Under the pieces are notes generated by a model, which was not told the origin of the DNA, ran no database searches, and saw only the letters and a list, made by a program, of their open reading frames with translations. The translations under genes and the position numbers were made by a program. A stretch of DNA of 64,000 nt from JBBSAT01 sp046351235 (lineage in GTDB: Bacteria > Myxococcota_A > Polyangia > Polyangiales > Sandaracinaceae): positions 744,001 through 808,000 of the forward strand of contig JAXLYV010000002.1 in NCBI GenBank assembly GCA_046351235.1. The letters run 5' to 3'. Shown piece after piece: positions 43,874-53,191 of this stretch (positions within the stretch are counted from its first letter, which is position 1; each line of letters starts with the position of its first letter).

Positions 43874-44287
43874 ATGAGCCAGAAGAAGATGCTGAGCGTG
43901 CTGGTGGCGACCTTGGTCGCGGCGTTCGGGACCACGGCCCTCGCCCAGGACGCGAGCGTGACCGCGAGCGAGGTGGTCGCGGCCCACGGCTTCGAGCACG
44001 GTCGCGCGGTGGGGCCCGCCACGTCGTTCACGCACGCGGACGGTCGCATCTACATCGCCATCACGGTCGAGAACACGACGGGCGCGGAGAGCGAGATCAC
44101 CGTGCAGTTCCAGCGCGCCGATCAGCCCGTCGGTACCGGCACCGGCACCACGCACCTGACGGTCCCCGCGCAGCGCCACTACCACACGGTCGCGCGCACC
44201 GGGGCGCGCCCGGGCCAGTGGCGCGCCGTCGTCCGCGACGCGGGCGGCAACGTGATCGGGCAGGTCGAGTTCAGCGTCAGCGAGTGA
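43874..44287 (+). CDS. Exported DUF2914-like protein
   Basis: The 137-residue product has a signal peptide ending TTALAQD and a single beta-rich domain. The order of strands (RIYIAITVENTT, ITVQFQRADQPV, HYHTVARTG, QWRAVVRDAGGNVIGQVEF) resembles DUF2914, a family of periplasmic proteins often near transglutaminase or sensor genes. No active site is seen. AAGGGAG lies in the leader before the ATG, with a hairpin just upstream. It ends 77 bases before the V4R kinase gene. Confidence 0.75.
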   Translation: MSQKKMLSVLVATLVAAFGTTALAQDASVTASEVVAAHGFEHGRAVGPATSFTHADGRIYIAITVENTTGAESEITVQFQRADQPVGTGTGTTHLTVPAQRHYHTVARTGARPGQWRAVVRDAGGNVIGQVEFSVSE

Positions 44288-44363
44288 TGGCTTCGCCCGC
44301 GGGCTCCACGCGCGCCTGACGACGGGCGCGGCTCCTCGCGTATCATGCCGAGCGGGGAGCCGC

Positions 44364-46370
44364 GTGCGTACCGTCCACGTCCCGAAGGAGCTCGAGGGCG
44401 CGTTCCGCGTCGCCGAGGACGTCGTGTCTCGGTACTTCTCCGAGATGCGCCTCGATCCGTCCCTCGGGACGATCGAGATCTCGGGCGAGCGTTACGTGCT
44501 CGTGCGGGCCGCCTCGCTGTCGGTGGAGTTCTTCTCGCTCGTCGGTGAGCTCTTCGGGCCCGAGCGCGAGCGCGATGCCGACGAGTGGGCGCGCAACATC
44601 CTGTTCGACCTCGCGCACGCCATCGGCAAGTCCGACGCCGCGAAGTTCCACGAGAAGATGGCGCTCGAGGAGCCCATCGCGCGGCTCTCCGCGGGGCCCA
44701 TCCACTTCAGCCACACGGGCTGGGCCTGCGTGGAGATCGATCCGAGCTCGCAGCCGAGCTTGGACGACGACTACTTCATGCTCTACGACCATCCGTACTC
44801 GTTCGAGTCGGATGCATGGCTCCGCGCCGGCAAGAGCGCGCACGCGCCGGTCTGCATCATGAATGCGGGCTATTCGTCGGGCTGGTGCGAGCAGAGCTTC
44901 GGGCGCGTGCTCGTCTCGACCGAGGTCGAGTGCCGTGCCTGCGGGGACGCGCGTTGCCGCTTCTTGATGGCGCCGCCGCACCGCATCGAGGCGCGGCTCG
45001 CCGAGCACCGGCGCAAGACGCCGCCACGCAGCATCGAGCGCGCGGCCGTCCCCATCCCCGACTTCTTCGCGCGCAAGCGCGTGGAAGAGGAGCTCCGGCG
45101 CGCGCGGGGCGATCTCGAGGAGCGCGTGGAGCAGCGCGCGCGCGAGCTGCGCGAGTCGAACGAGAAGCTGCGCCGCGAGGTGGCCGAGCGCGCGCGCGTG
45201 GAGCAGCAGCTCCGGCAGACGCACAAGCTCGAGGCCATCGGCCGGCTCGCGGGAGGCGTGGCCCACGACTTCAACACGCTGCTCGGCGTGATCCTCGGCA
45301 ACGCCGGGATGCTCGCGCGGCGCCTCTCGCACGATCCCGAGGCGCGCTCGCTCGTCGACGCGATCCTCGAGGCGAGCGGGCAGGCGACGGCGCTCACCAA
45401 GCAGCTGCTCGCCTTCTCGCGCGCGGGCCCGCGCGGCGGCGACGTGCAGGACGTCACGGCGCTCGTGGAGGAGCTGGCCCGCCTGCTGGGGCGCGTGATC
45501 GGGGAGGACGTCCAGCTCGTGATGCACCTCTCGCCGGAGGCGGGCGGCGTGCAGCTCGATCGCGTCTACCTCGAGCAGGTGGTGCTCAACCTGGTGGTGA
45601 ACGCGCGCGACGCGATGCCCGACGGCGGCAAGCTCACGATCGAGACGCGACGCGTCGAGGTGGACGGCGAGCTCGCCGTGGAGCTGGGCGGCGTACGCCC
45701 CGGGCCCTACGTCGTGCTCGAGGTGAGCGACTCCGGCGTCGGCATGACGGACGAGGTCGCGGCCCGCATCTTCGAGCCCTACTTCACGACGAAGGACTCT
45801 GCGACGAGCCGACGGGAGACCAGCTCGGGCACGGGCCTCGGCCTCTCGACGGTGTACGGGATCGTGAAGGGCGCCGGCGGCGGCATCCTCGTGCGCACCC
45901 GGGTCGGGCATGGCTCCTCGTTCGGCGTCCATCTTCCAGCGGCCGGCGGCAGCGCGACGCCGGCGCAGGCGCGCGCGGCCGGTGGAGGGCGCGGGAGCCG
46001 CGGGGAGACGGTGCTGCTCGTGGAGGACCAGGCGGCCCTGCGCGACGTGCTCGCCCGGGCGCTGCGCGCGGAGGGCTACCAGGTGATCGAGGCCGCCACG
46101 CCCGGTCAGGCCCTCGAGCTCGCGGCACAGAGCGAGCGCGCCATCGATCTCGCGCTCACGGACGTCGTGCTTCCGGAGATGAGCGGGCCGCGCCTCGCGC
46201 TGCGGCTGCTCGCCGCGCGCCCGGCGCTGCGCGTGCTGTACATGTCCGGCTATCCGGGCGAGGCGCCGACGCCCACCTCGAGCGAGACACGCGACGAGAC
46301 CGTGCTCCAGAAACCGTTCACGGTGCAGGAGCTGCTCGCGCGCGTGCGCGGGGTGCTGGACGAGGAGTGA
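44364..46370 (+). CDS. Hybrid histidine kinase with XylR_N/V4R ligand domain
   Basis: The 668-residue protein starts with a XylR-N-like region (~30-120) and a V4R domain ending in ECRACGDARCRF (Cys190, 193 and 198), which in activators such as XylR binds aromatic or other small ligands. A coiled coil (~235-285) leads to a histidine-kinase core: His301 in GGVAHDFN, Asn413 in VVNARDAM, DSGVG (~456) and GTGLGLS. A receiver follows (~548-668) with phosphoacceptor Asp600 and Lys650. There is no membrane helix, so it senses inside the cell. V4R input on a kinase is uncommon. GGGGAG lies about five bases before the GTG. Hairpins follow. Confidence 0.93.
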   Translation: MRTVHVPKELEGAFRVAEDVVSRYFSEMRLDPSLGTIEISGERYVLVRAASLSVEFFSLVGELFGPERERDADEWARNILFDLAHAIGKSDAAKFHEKMALEEPIARLSAGPIHFSHTGWACVEIDPSSQPSLDDDYFMLYDHPYSFESDAWLRAGKSAHAPVCIMNAGYSSGWCEQSFGRVLVSTEVECRACGDARCRFLMAPPHRIEARLAEHRRKTPPRSIERAAVPIPDFFARKRVEEELRRARGDLEERVEQRARELRESNEKLRREVAERARVEQQLRQTHKLEAIGRLAGGVAHDFNTLLGVILGNAGMLARRLSHDPEARSLVDAILEASGQATALTKQLLAFSRAGPRGGDVQDVTALVEELARLLGRVIGEDVQLVMHLSPEAGGVQLDRVYLEQVVLNLVVNARDAMPDGGKLTIETRRVEVDGELAVELGGVRPGPYVVLEVSDSGVGMTDEVAARIFEPYFTTKDSATSRRETSSGTGLGLSTVYGIVKGAGGGILVRTRVGHGSSFGVHLPAAGGSATPAQARAAGGGRGSRGETVLLVEDQAALRDVLARALRAEGYQVIEAATPGQALELAAQSERAIDLALTDVVLPEMSGPRLALRLLAARPALRVLYMSGYPGEAPTPTSSETRDETVLQKPFTVQELLARVRGVLDEE

Positions 46371-46382
46371 CGGCGTCGATCA

Positions 46383-46409
46383 CGTCGGTGGCGCGAGCCG
46401 ACACCGACG
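46383..46409 (+). terminator. Hairpin after kinase gene
   Basis: CGTCGGTG and CACCGACG form an 8-bp stem with an 11-base loop, 12 bases after the kinase stop. No T-tract. Confidence 0.45.
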
Positions 46410-46474
46410 CGATCGCGGGGCGGGAAGCCCTTCGGCGAAAGACGCCGCGAGACAGCGACGCGATCGAGCGTCGT

Positions 46475-46493
46475 GACCGGGAGATGCCCGGTC
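46475..46493 (-). terminator. Hairpin at the end of the glutaredoxin-like gene
   Basis: GACCGGG and CCCGGTC pair around AGATG and overlap the stop at 46492. Confidence 0.45.
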
Positions 46494-46755
46494 AGGCGCC
46501 TCCGAAGCGCTGGTCGAGATAGCGCACGATGTCCGCCGACTCGGGCATCCACTCGTCCTGGCCGTTCTCGTGGCGGATCCGGAGCACGGGCACGGTCTTG
46601 GCGCCGCGCGCCTCCACGAGGGCGCGCAGGTGCTCCGGGCTCTCGTGGATGTTGCGCAGCTCCACCTCGACGCCGAGCCGCGAGAGGGCCCGCCGAACGC
46701 GGAAGCAGAACGGGCACGAGTCGTAGTGGTAGAGGGCGAGGTCCGGGGCGCGCAT
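46492..46755 (-). CDS. Glutaredoxin / GST N-terminal-like thioredoxin-fold protein
   Basis: The 87-residue protein starts LALYHYDSCPFCFRVRRAL with the redox motif CPFC at 14-17, has VPVLRI (the cis-Pro of thioredoxin folds) and ADIVRYLDQRF. The CPFC and the absence of a C-terminal helical domain fit a glutaredoxin-type protein; it could also be a GST N-domain. It should reduce disulfides with glutathione. It is divergent from the glutathione reductase-like gene by 94 bases, a logical pair. Only the ATG at 46755 gives the normal length. Confidence 0.82.
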   Translation of the reverse strand: MRAPDLALYHYDSCPFCFRVRRALSRLGVEVELRNIHESPEHLRALVEARGAKTVPVLRIRHENGQDEWMPESADIVRYLDQRFGGA

Positions 46756-46849
46756 GACCGGGGGATCTTGGCGCGGGAGGGCGCTGCCCGCACCTGCCGC
46801 ATCCGCGAGGGGCCGCGCGTCGCGAGCCGGCGTAGCATCCCGTCGAGCG

Positions 46850-48211
46850 ATGCAGAGCGACGAGCGGAGAGACCTGGTGGTGATCGGTGGAGGCTCGGCG
46901 GGCGTGCGCACGGCGCGCGTCGCGGCCTCGCTCGGCGCGAAGGTCGCCATCGTCGAGGAGCGCGACTTCGGCGGCACGTGCGTCAACGTCGGCTGCATCC
47001 CGAAGAAGCTCCTCGCCTACGGCGCGCACGCGGCGCACGAGATCGAAGAGGCGCGCGCGATGGGCTGGCGCATCGGGGAAGCCTCGATCGAGTGGCGCGA
47101 GCTCGCCGATCGCACGCACGCCGAGGTGCGTCGCCTGAACGGGATCTACGAGACGCTGCTCGGCAGCGCGGGCGTCGAGATCGTGCGCGGGCGCGCGCAG
47201 CTCGAGAAGGACGCGAGCGGGCTCGCCGTGCGCGTCGGCGAGCGCCGCCTGGAGGCGCGCTACGTCATCGTCGCGACGGGTGGACGACCGCGGCGGCCGA
47301 GCGTGCCGGGCGCCGAGCTCGCCGACGTCTCGGACGACTTCTTCGCGTGGACGTCCTTGCCGCGCTCGCTCGTCGTGGTGGGCGGCGGCTACGTCGCACT
47401 GGAGATCGCGAGCGTCGTCGCCGGGCTCGGTGTCTCCGTGGACGTGGTCGCGCGCAGCCACGTGCTCCAGGGCTTCGACGAGGGCGTTCGCGCCTTCGTG
47501 CCGAGAGCGCTCGCGCGCCACGGCGTGCGCGTGCACGAAGGGCGGGGCGCCCTCGTCGCGATCGAGCGCGAGGGGGACGGGGTCGCCGTGGTGGACGGGC
47601 TCGGCGGCCGCACGCGCGGTGAGCGCGTGCTGCTCGCCGTCGGCCGCGATCCCAGCGTGACGAACCTCGGCCTCGAGTCGCTCGACATCGCGGTGCGCGA
47701 CGGCGCGATCGCGGTCGACGAGCACTACGAGACGAGCTGCCCGGGCGTCTTCGCGATCGGCGACGTCATCTCGCGCATGGAGCTCACGCCCGTCGCGCTC
47801 GCCGAGGGGATGGTCGTGGCCCACCGGCTCTTCGGCACCTCGCGCGCGCCCGTGCCCTACGAGACGGTGCCCACGGCGGTCTTCTCGATGCCGCCGGTCG
47901 CGGCGGTCGGCCTCACCGAAGAGCGTGCCCGCGCGCGTGGCCACGCGCTGCGCGTCTTCGAGACCGAGTTCCGGCCGCTGAAGCATCGCCTCACGGGGAT
48001 CGACGCCCGCACCTACGTGAAGATCGTCGTCGACGCGCCGAGCGACCGCGTGCTCGGGATCCACGTCGTGGGCGACGACGCACCCGAGATCATCCAGGGC
48101 TTCGCCGTGGCGGTGCAGATGGGCGCCACGAAGGCGCAGCTCGACGCCACGATCGGCGTGCACCCGACGGCCGCCGAAGAGCTCGTCACGATGCGCAGCC
48201 CGAGCCGCTGA
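46850..48211 (+). CDS. gor: Glutathione-disulfide reductase
   Basis: The 453-residue protein is a class-I flavoprotein disulfide reductase. FAD-binding GGGSAGVRTA is near residue 13; the redox pair is Cys44/Cys49 in GGTCVNVGCIPKKL; the NAD(P) motif is VVVGGGYVALE; the second FAD motif is CPGVFAIGD. The C-terminal GVHPTAAEELVTMRS (His438) is typical of glutathione reductase rather than lipoamide dehydrogenase. It should reduce glutathione disulfide with NADPH. It is divergent from a glutaredoxin-like gene. TAGCAT lies 11 bases before the ATG and no good ribosome-binding site is seen. Amidase and this gene may be co-transcribed (78-base gap). Confidence 0.92.
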   Translation: MQSDERRDLVVIGGGSAGVRTARVAASLGAKVAIVEERDFGGTCVNVGCIPKKLLAYGAHAAHEIEEARAMGWRIGEASIEWRELADRTHAEVRRLNGIYETLLGSAGVEIVRGRAQLEKDASGLAVRVGERRLEARYVIVATGGRPRRPSVPGAELADVSDDFFAWTSLPRSLVVVGGGYVALEIASVVAGLGVSVDVVARSHVLQGFDEGVRAFVPRALARHGVRVHEGRGALVAIEREGDGVAVVDGLGGRTRGERVLLAVGRDPSVTNLGLESLDIAVRDGAIAVDEHYETSCPGVFAIGDVISRMELTPVALAEGMVVAHRLFGTSRAPVPYETVPTAVFSMPPVAAVGLTEERARARGHALRVFETEFRPLKHRLTGIDARTYVKIVVDAPSDRVLGIHVVGDDAPEIIQGFAVAVQMGATKAQLDATIGVHPTAAEELVTMRSPSR

Positions 48212-48288
48212 TCGGGCGCGCCCTACGCGCGGCCCTCCAGGGACCAGCACGGTTGCGCGGGCGCGCGCCGATCGGCGATCGTCGCCGG

Positions 48289-49797
48289 ATGTCGATCGCG
48301 CGCGCCTACGACACCCACGATGCTCTCGGCCTCGCCGAGCTCGTCCGCAAGAAGGAAGTCTCCGCGACGGAGCTGCTCGACGAGGCGATCGCCCGATCGG
48401 AGCGCCTCCACCCGCGCCTCAACGCGGTGGTGATCCGCATGCACGAGCTCGCGCGCGCCCAGATCGCGCGCGGGCTGCCGGAGGGGCCCTTCACCGGCGT
48501 TCCCATGCTGCTCAAGGACCTCGCGTCCGCCTACGCGGGCGTGCCGCTCCGCGGCGCGAGCAAGCTCTACGAGCACTTCGTCCCCGCCGAGCACGGCGAG
48601 CTCGTGCGGCGCTACCTCGCGGCCGGCGTGGTCGTGTTCGGCAAGACCAACACGAGCGAGTGGGGGATCCTGCCGACGACCGAGTCGACGCTCTACGGCC
48701 CCTGCCACAACCCCTGGAAGCACGGCCACACGGTCGGCGGCAGCAGCGGCGGCGCGGGCGCGGTCGTGGCGGCGCGCATCGTCCCGGTCGCGCACGGCGG
48801 CGACGCCGGTGGCTCGATCCGCATCCCCGCGAGCGCGTGCGGCGTGTTCGGCCTGAAGCCCACGCGCGGCCGCAACCCGATGGGCCCCGACGGCTCCGAG
48901 CGCGCGCACGGCCTCGCGGCCGAGCACGTCCTCTCGCTCACGGTGCGCGACAGCGCAGCGTTTCTCGATGCGAGCGCAGGCCCCGAGGACGTCGCGCCGT
49001 ACTGGGCGCCGCCGAAGACGACGAGCTACCTCGAGGAGACGCGCCGCGAGCCGGGCAAGCTCCGGATCGCGTACACCACGCGGCCGATCCTGCCGGCGAC
49101 GCTCGACCCCGAGGTGGTGCGCGCGACCGAGGACGCGGCGAAGCTCTGCGCCTCGCTCGGGCACGACGTCGTGGAGGCACACCCGCCGGTGCACGCGAGC
49201 GACACGGCCCGCGCGTTCTTCACGCTCTACTGCTCCGCCGTCGGCGGTGAGTTCGCGCTCGTCACGCGCGAGCGCGGCCGCATGCCACGCGCCGACGAGG
49301 TCGAGCCCACGACGCGCATCATGGGCATGATCGGCACGCGCATCCTCTCGGCAGGCGAGCTGAGCGCGGCCATCCGCGAGCTCCAGGCGACGGCCCGCGC
49401 CGTGCACCGCTTCCACCGGCAGTACGACGTGCTGCTCGCGCCCACGCTCGGGCGGCCGCCCGTCGCCCACGGCGTGCTCGGCCCGCAGGGCTTCGAGCGC
49501 CTGCTCCAGGATCGCGTGTCGAGGCACGGCCTCGCGGCGCTGCTCCGCATCCCGGGCATCCTCGATCGCGCGATCGCGCGCGCCTACAACTTCGCTCCGT
49601 CGACGCCGATCGCGAACGTGACGGGCCAGCCGTCGATGAGCGTGCCGCTCTGGTGGTCGGCCGACGGGCTCCCGATCGGCACCTGCTTCACGGCACGGTT
49701 CGGGGACGAGGCGTCGCTGTTCCGCCTCGCCGCTCAGCTCGAGGCGGCGCGGCCTTGGCGGCAGCGCGTGCCACCTGCGAGCGCCGCCGGCGCCTGA
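48289..49797 (+). CDS. Amidase-signature enzyme
   Basis: The 502-residue protein is an amidase of the AS family. The triad is complete: Lys76 in PMLLKDLA, cis-Ser152 in VGGSSGGAGA and Ser176 in GGDAGGSIRIPA, a spacing of 24 between the two Ser as in known members. It lacks a signal peptide and any GatB/GatC neighbours, so it is a free-standing amide hydrolase (for example of a small amide or 6-aminohexanoate type) rather than a GatA subunit. Substrate unknown. ATG 48289 has no clear ribosome-binding site; GATCGT lies six bases upstream. Confidence 0.9.
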   Translation: MSIARAYDTHDALGLAELVRKKEVSATELLDEAIARSERLHPRLNAVVIRMHELARAQIARGLPEGPFTGVPMLLKDLASAYAGVPLRGASKLYEHFVPAEHGELVRRYLAAGVVVFGKTNTSEWGILPTTESTLYGPCHNPWKHGHTVGGSSGGAGAVVAARIVPVAHGGDAGGSIRIPASACGVFGLKPTRGRNPMGPDGSERAHGLAAEHVLSLTVRDSAAFLDASAGPEDVAPYWAPPKTTSYLEETRREPGKLRIAYTTRPILPATLDPEVVRATEDAAKLCASLGHDVVEAHPPVHASDTARAFFTLYCSAVGGEFALVTRERGRMPRADEVEPTTRIMGMIGTRILSAGELSAAIRELQATARAVHRFHRQYDVLLAPTLGRPPVAHGVLGPQGFERLLQDRVSRHGLAALLRIPGILDRAIARAYNFAPSTPIANVTGQPSMSVPLWWSADGLPIGTCFTARFGDEASLFRLAAQLEAARPWRQRVPPASAAGA

Positions 49798-49832
49798 GCG
49801 CTGAAGCTCTGGCCCGTCTCGTCCGATGACGG

Positions 49833-50330
49833 GTGGTGCTCCCCGCGCTCGTCGACAGCACGGCTCCCATCCTCGTCGTCGTCAGCCCGCCCGTCATGGA
49901 CATGGCGTGGGTCGATCGGCAGGCGCGCGAGTTCCAGCGTTTCTACGAGCGCGAGGAGCGCTTCGCCGTCGTCAGCTACAGCGGCCTGGTCCAGGTGATG
50001 CCCGGCGCGCGTGAGCGGCGCGCGCTCACGGAATTCGCCAACGAGCATCGGGACGTGCAGGCGCGGCTCTGCGTCGGCGCCGCCACGCAGCTCGACTCGG
50101 CCGCCAAGCGCGCGTTCTTCCAGGCGTTGCTCTGGATGTGGGACCCGCCGTGCCCGAACGTGACGTACGCGACGCTCGAAGAGTGCATCGACTGGTGCCT
50201 CGGGCGGCTACACCAGTGCGAAGTGCCGGTGCCGCTGCGCCTGCGATCGCGGGTGCTCGAGACGGTGCGCTCGCTCCACGTCGCGGCGCAGCCCGGCGCC
50301 GTGCCACGCGTCGCGGGGCGTCGCCGCTGA
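49833..50330 (+). CDS. Small cytoplasmic protein, possibly STAS-like
   Basis: The 165-residue protein opens with APILVVVSPPVMDMAWVD and contains helices (REFQRFYEREERFAVVSY), strand VQARLCVGAATQL and helix SAAKRAFFQALLWMW. This alternation resembles a STAS/SpoIIAA-like fold of a kind seen in myxobacteria, but the match is weak and no active site is visible. The C-terminus is basic. Two GTG codons are adjacent at the start, with no strong ribosome-binding site. A perfect 12-bp hairpin starts right after the stop. Confidence 0.65.
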   Translation: MVLPALVDSTAPILVVVSPPVMDMAWVDRQAREFQRFYEREERFAVVSYSGLVQVMPGARERRALTEFANEHRDVQARLCVGAATQLDSAAKRAFFQALLWMWDPPCPNVTYATLEECIDWCLGRLHQCEVPVPLRLRSRVLETVRSLHVAAQPGAVPRVAGRRR

Positions 50331-50357
50331 GGTTCCGACACGCGACGTGTCGGAACC
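50331..50357. terminator. Perfect 12-bp hairpin between convergent genes
   Basis: GGTTCCGACACG and CGTGTCGGAACC pair around CGA, immediately after the stop at 50330. It lies between convergent genes and could act on either strand. No T-tract. Confidence 0.6.
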
Positions 50358-50455
50358 CTCCACGCTAGCTCGAGCTCCCGCGCGCATGCGCTCGGACGGA
50401 CGGTGCGCGCCCCGCATTCCTGGTCGAGCACCGAATCCGCGGCGCGGGCCTCGCC

Positions 50456-51868
50456 TCAGCCCGCGCCTTCGGCCTCGGCCGCCGCCTTCGCGCGCTTCTC
50501 TTCCTTCATCTTCGGCAAGAGGCGCTCGAGGAACTTCGTCGAGAGGTTCCCGTTCACGAAGTCGGGCTCGTCCATGATGCGGCGGTGGAGCGGGATGTTC
50601 GTCCGGATGCCCTCGACGATCATCTCGTCGAGCGCGCGCCGCATGCGGACGATCGACTCGTTCCGGTTCCGTCCGTACGTGATGAGCTTCACGATCAGCG
50701 AGTCGTAGTCGCCCGGCACGCGCCAGCCGCTGAACACGCCGCCGTCGATGCGCACGCCGGCGCCGCCCGGCGCGACGAACTCCTTGATGAGGCCCGGCCA
50801 CGGCGCGAACGACTCGGGGTCCTCGGCGTTGATGCGGCACTCGAGGGCGTGGCCCCGCGGCTTCACCGGCTCGCGCGGGAACTCCACCGGCCAGCCCGCG
50901 GCGACGCGGATCTGCTCGGCGACCAGATCGATGCCCGTGACCATCTCGGTCACCGGGTGCTCGACCTGGATCCGCGTGTTCATCTCCATGAAGTAGAGGT
51001 TGCCGCGCTCGTCGAGCAGGAACTCGAGCGTGCCGGCGCTGCGGTAGCCCGTCTCCTTCATCGCGCGCGTGATCGTGCGGGCCATGTCGGCGCGCATCTC
51101 TTCCGTCATCGCGACGCTCGGCGCCTCTTCGATGACCTTCTGGTGGCGGCGCTGGATCGAGCACTCGCGCTCGCCGAGCACCATGACCATCTCGGTCTTG
51201 GGATCGCAGAGCACCTGGAACTCGATGTGTCGCGGCTCTTCGACGTAGCGCTCGAGGTAGACGTCGCCGTTCTTGAAGCCGGCGAGCGCTTCCTGCTGCG
51301 CCTGCGGGAGCAGGCGGCGGATCTCTTCCTCGTTCCGGACGATCTTCATGCCGCGGCCACCGCCGCCGGCGCTCGCCTTGAGGATGACCGGATAGCCGAT
51401 CTTCGCTGCCTCGCGCGCCGCCTCGTCGGCGTCGGCGAGCACGCCCGTGCCGGGCAGGAGCGGGATGCCGAGCGAGCGCGCGAGATTGCGCGCGGGAACC
51501 TTGCCGCCCCACTTCTTCATGTCGTCGGGCGCGGGCCCGATGAAGGTGAGGCCGCACTGCTCGCAGATCTCGGCGAACTCGGCGTTCTCCGAGAGGAACC
51601 CGTACCCCGGGTGCACGGAGTCGGCGCCCGTGATCTCGGCGGCCGCCATGATCGCCGGGATGTTCAGGTAGCTCTGGATGCTCTTGGCCGGGCCGATGCA
51701 CACCGCCTCGTCGGCGAAGCGCACGTGGAGCGCCTCGGTGTCGACCGTGCTGTGCACCGCGACGGTCTGCAGGCCGAGCTCGCGGCACGCGCGGATCACG
51801 CGGAGCGCGATCTCGCCGCGATTGGCGATGAGGACCTTCTGGACCTTCTTCTTCTCCTTCACAGGCAC
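50456..51868 (-). CDS. accC: Acetyl-CoA carboxylase, biotin carboxylase subunit
   Basis: The 470-residue product carboxylates the biotin of AccB, the first committed step of fatty-acid synthesis. Visible are LIANRGEIALRVIRACRELG at the N-terminus, the ATP-grasp ILKASAGGGGRGMK, the carboxylate-binding region FMEMNTRIQVEHPVTEMVTG, and ECRINAEDP. Length is normal with a charged C-terminal extension of ~20 residues (EEKRAKAAAEAEG). It follows accB (17-base gap) on the minus strand and ends the operon. GTG 51868 has GGAAGGA upstream. Confidence 0.96.
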   Translation of the reverse strand: MPVKEKKKVQKVLIANRGEIALRVIRACRELGLQTVAVHSTVDTEALHVRFADEAVCIGPAKSIQSYLNIPAIMAAAEITGADSVHPGYGFLSENAEFAEICEQCGLTFIGPAPDDMKKWGGKVPARNLARSLGIPLLPGTGVLADADEAAREAAKIGYPVILKASAGGGGRGMKIVRNEEEIRRLLPQAQQEALAGFKNGDVYLERYVEEPRHIEFQVLCDPKTEMVMVLGERECSIQRRHQKVIEEAPSVAMTEEMRADMARTITRAMKETGYRSAGTLEFLLDERGNLYFMEMNTRIQVEHPVTEMVTGIDLVAEQIRVAAGWPVEFPREPVKPRGHALECRINAEDPESFAPWPGLIKEFVAPGGAGVRIDGGVFSGWRVPGDYDSLIVKLITYGRNRNESIVRMRRALDEMIVEGIRTNIPLHRRIMDEPDFVNGNLSTKFLERLLPKMKEEKRAKAAAEAEGAG

Positions 51869-51885
51869 GCCGCCGATCCTTCCGC

Positions 51886-52386
<501 letters not shown>

Positions 52387-52439
52387 GAAACTCCTCTTGA
52401 TCTCACGCGCGTCGTGACGGGCGGAACGAACGGCCCGGC

Positions 52440-52883
52440 TCACGTCTCCGCGCGCCGGAGATACCCGAGAAGCGCCCGCAAGCCAAGCGAGTACGAGTCC
52501 GCGCCGAAGCCGGCCACCGTTCCGACGCAGACGGGTGCGATCAGGGAGACGTGGCGGAAGGCCTCGCGCGCCTGCGTGTTCGAGAGATGCACCTCGACGG
52601 CGGGGAGGCCCACGCCCTTGATCGCGTCGCGTAGGGCGACGGAAGTGTGCGTGTAGCCGCCGGCATTCACGACGATGCCGCTCGCCCAACGCACTGCGTC
52701 GTGGACGTGCTCGATGAGCTCGCCCTCGTGATTGGACTGCTGGCACCGGATCTCGGCACCCAGCTCCTTGGCGAGCGCGGCGAGCCGCTGGTCGATCTCG
52801 GCGAGCGTGGTCTTGCCGTAGATCTCGGGCTCCCGCGTGCCGAGCAGGTTCAGGTTGGGCCCGTGCAGGACGAGGATGCGCAT
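52440..52883 (-). CDS. aroQ: Type II 3-dehydroquinate dehydratase
   Basis: The 147-residue enzyme removes water from 3-dehydroquinate in the shikimate pathway. Family features are GPNLNLLGTREPEIYG (catalytic Tyr), QSNHEGELIE, VVNAGGYTHTSVALRDAI and VEVHLSNTQAREAFRH. The Arg and Tyr of the lid loop and the catalytic His are in place. Length is standard. Its ATG overlaps the stop of an unknown 85-91-residue gene (TGATG). It lies upstream of accB and accC on the same strand. Confidence 0.95.
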   Translation of the reverse strand: MRILVLHGPNLNLLGTREPEIYGKTTLAEIDQRLAALAKELGAEIRCQQSNHEGELIEHVHDAVRWASGIVVNAGGYTHTSVALRDAIKGVGLPAVEVHLSNTQAREAFRHVSLIAPVCVGTVAGFGADSYSLGLRALLGYLRRAET

Positions 52884-53140
52884 CAGCTCAGCTTCTCCCG
52901 GGGGTCGAGGCGAGGCCCGGCGGCGCCGACGGGGAGGGCGACGGCGAGATGCACGGGGCCCGCGCGGGTCGCGCCGAGGAAGGGGAGGCTCACGTCCGTC
53001 CGCTGCGTGTGCCGGAGCTCGACGGCCGCCTTGCGCGCAGCTTCGTTCAGGCGCCGCATCGCCATCTCGTCGTGCGAGACGTCGAGGCCGAGCGCACGCG
53101 CCTCTTCGATCAACACCCGGAGGATGCCCGCTTCGTCCAT
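52883..53140 (-). CDS. Small protein upstream of aroQ, unknown
   Basis: The ~85-residue protein has an amphipathic N-terminal helix (LRVLIEEARALGLDVSHDEM) and a strand-rich C-terminal half (VSLPFLGATRAGPVHLAVAL). No motif or family is recognised. The stop overlaps the aroQ ATG, so it is translated in the same operon. The start is either 53140 or an in-frame ATG 18 bases earlier. A regulatory or scaffold role is possible but unsupported. Confidence 0.7.
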   Translation of the reverse strand: MDEAGILRVLIEEARALGLDVSHDEMAMRRLNEAARKAAVELRHTQRTDVSLPFLGATRAGPVHLAVALPVGAAGPRLDPREKLS

Positions 53141-53191
53141 CCCCGCAGCGTAGTACATCGCTCGCGCGTGCGGAGAGCGGGGGGAACGCGA

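Noticed and set aside
48289..49797. GatA subunit of the tRNA-dependent amidotransferase
   Set aside because: No gatB or gatC is adjacent and the C-terminal half does not look like GatA; a free-standing amidase is more likely.
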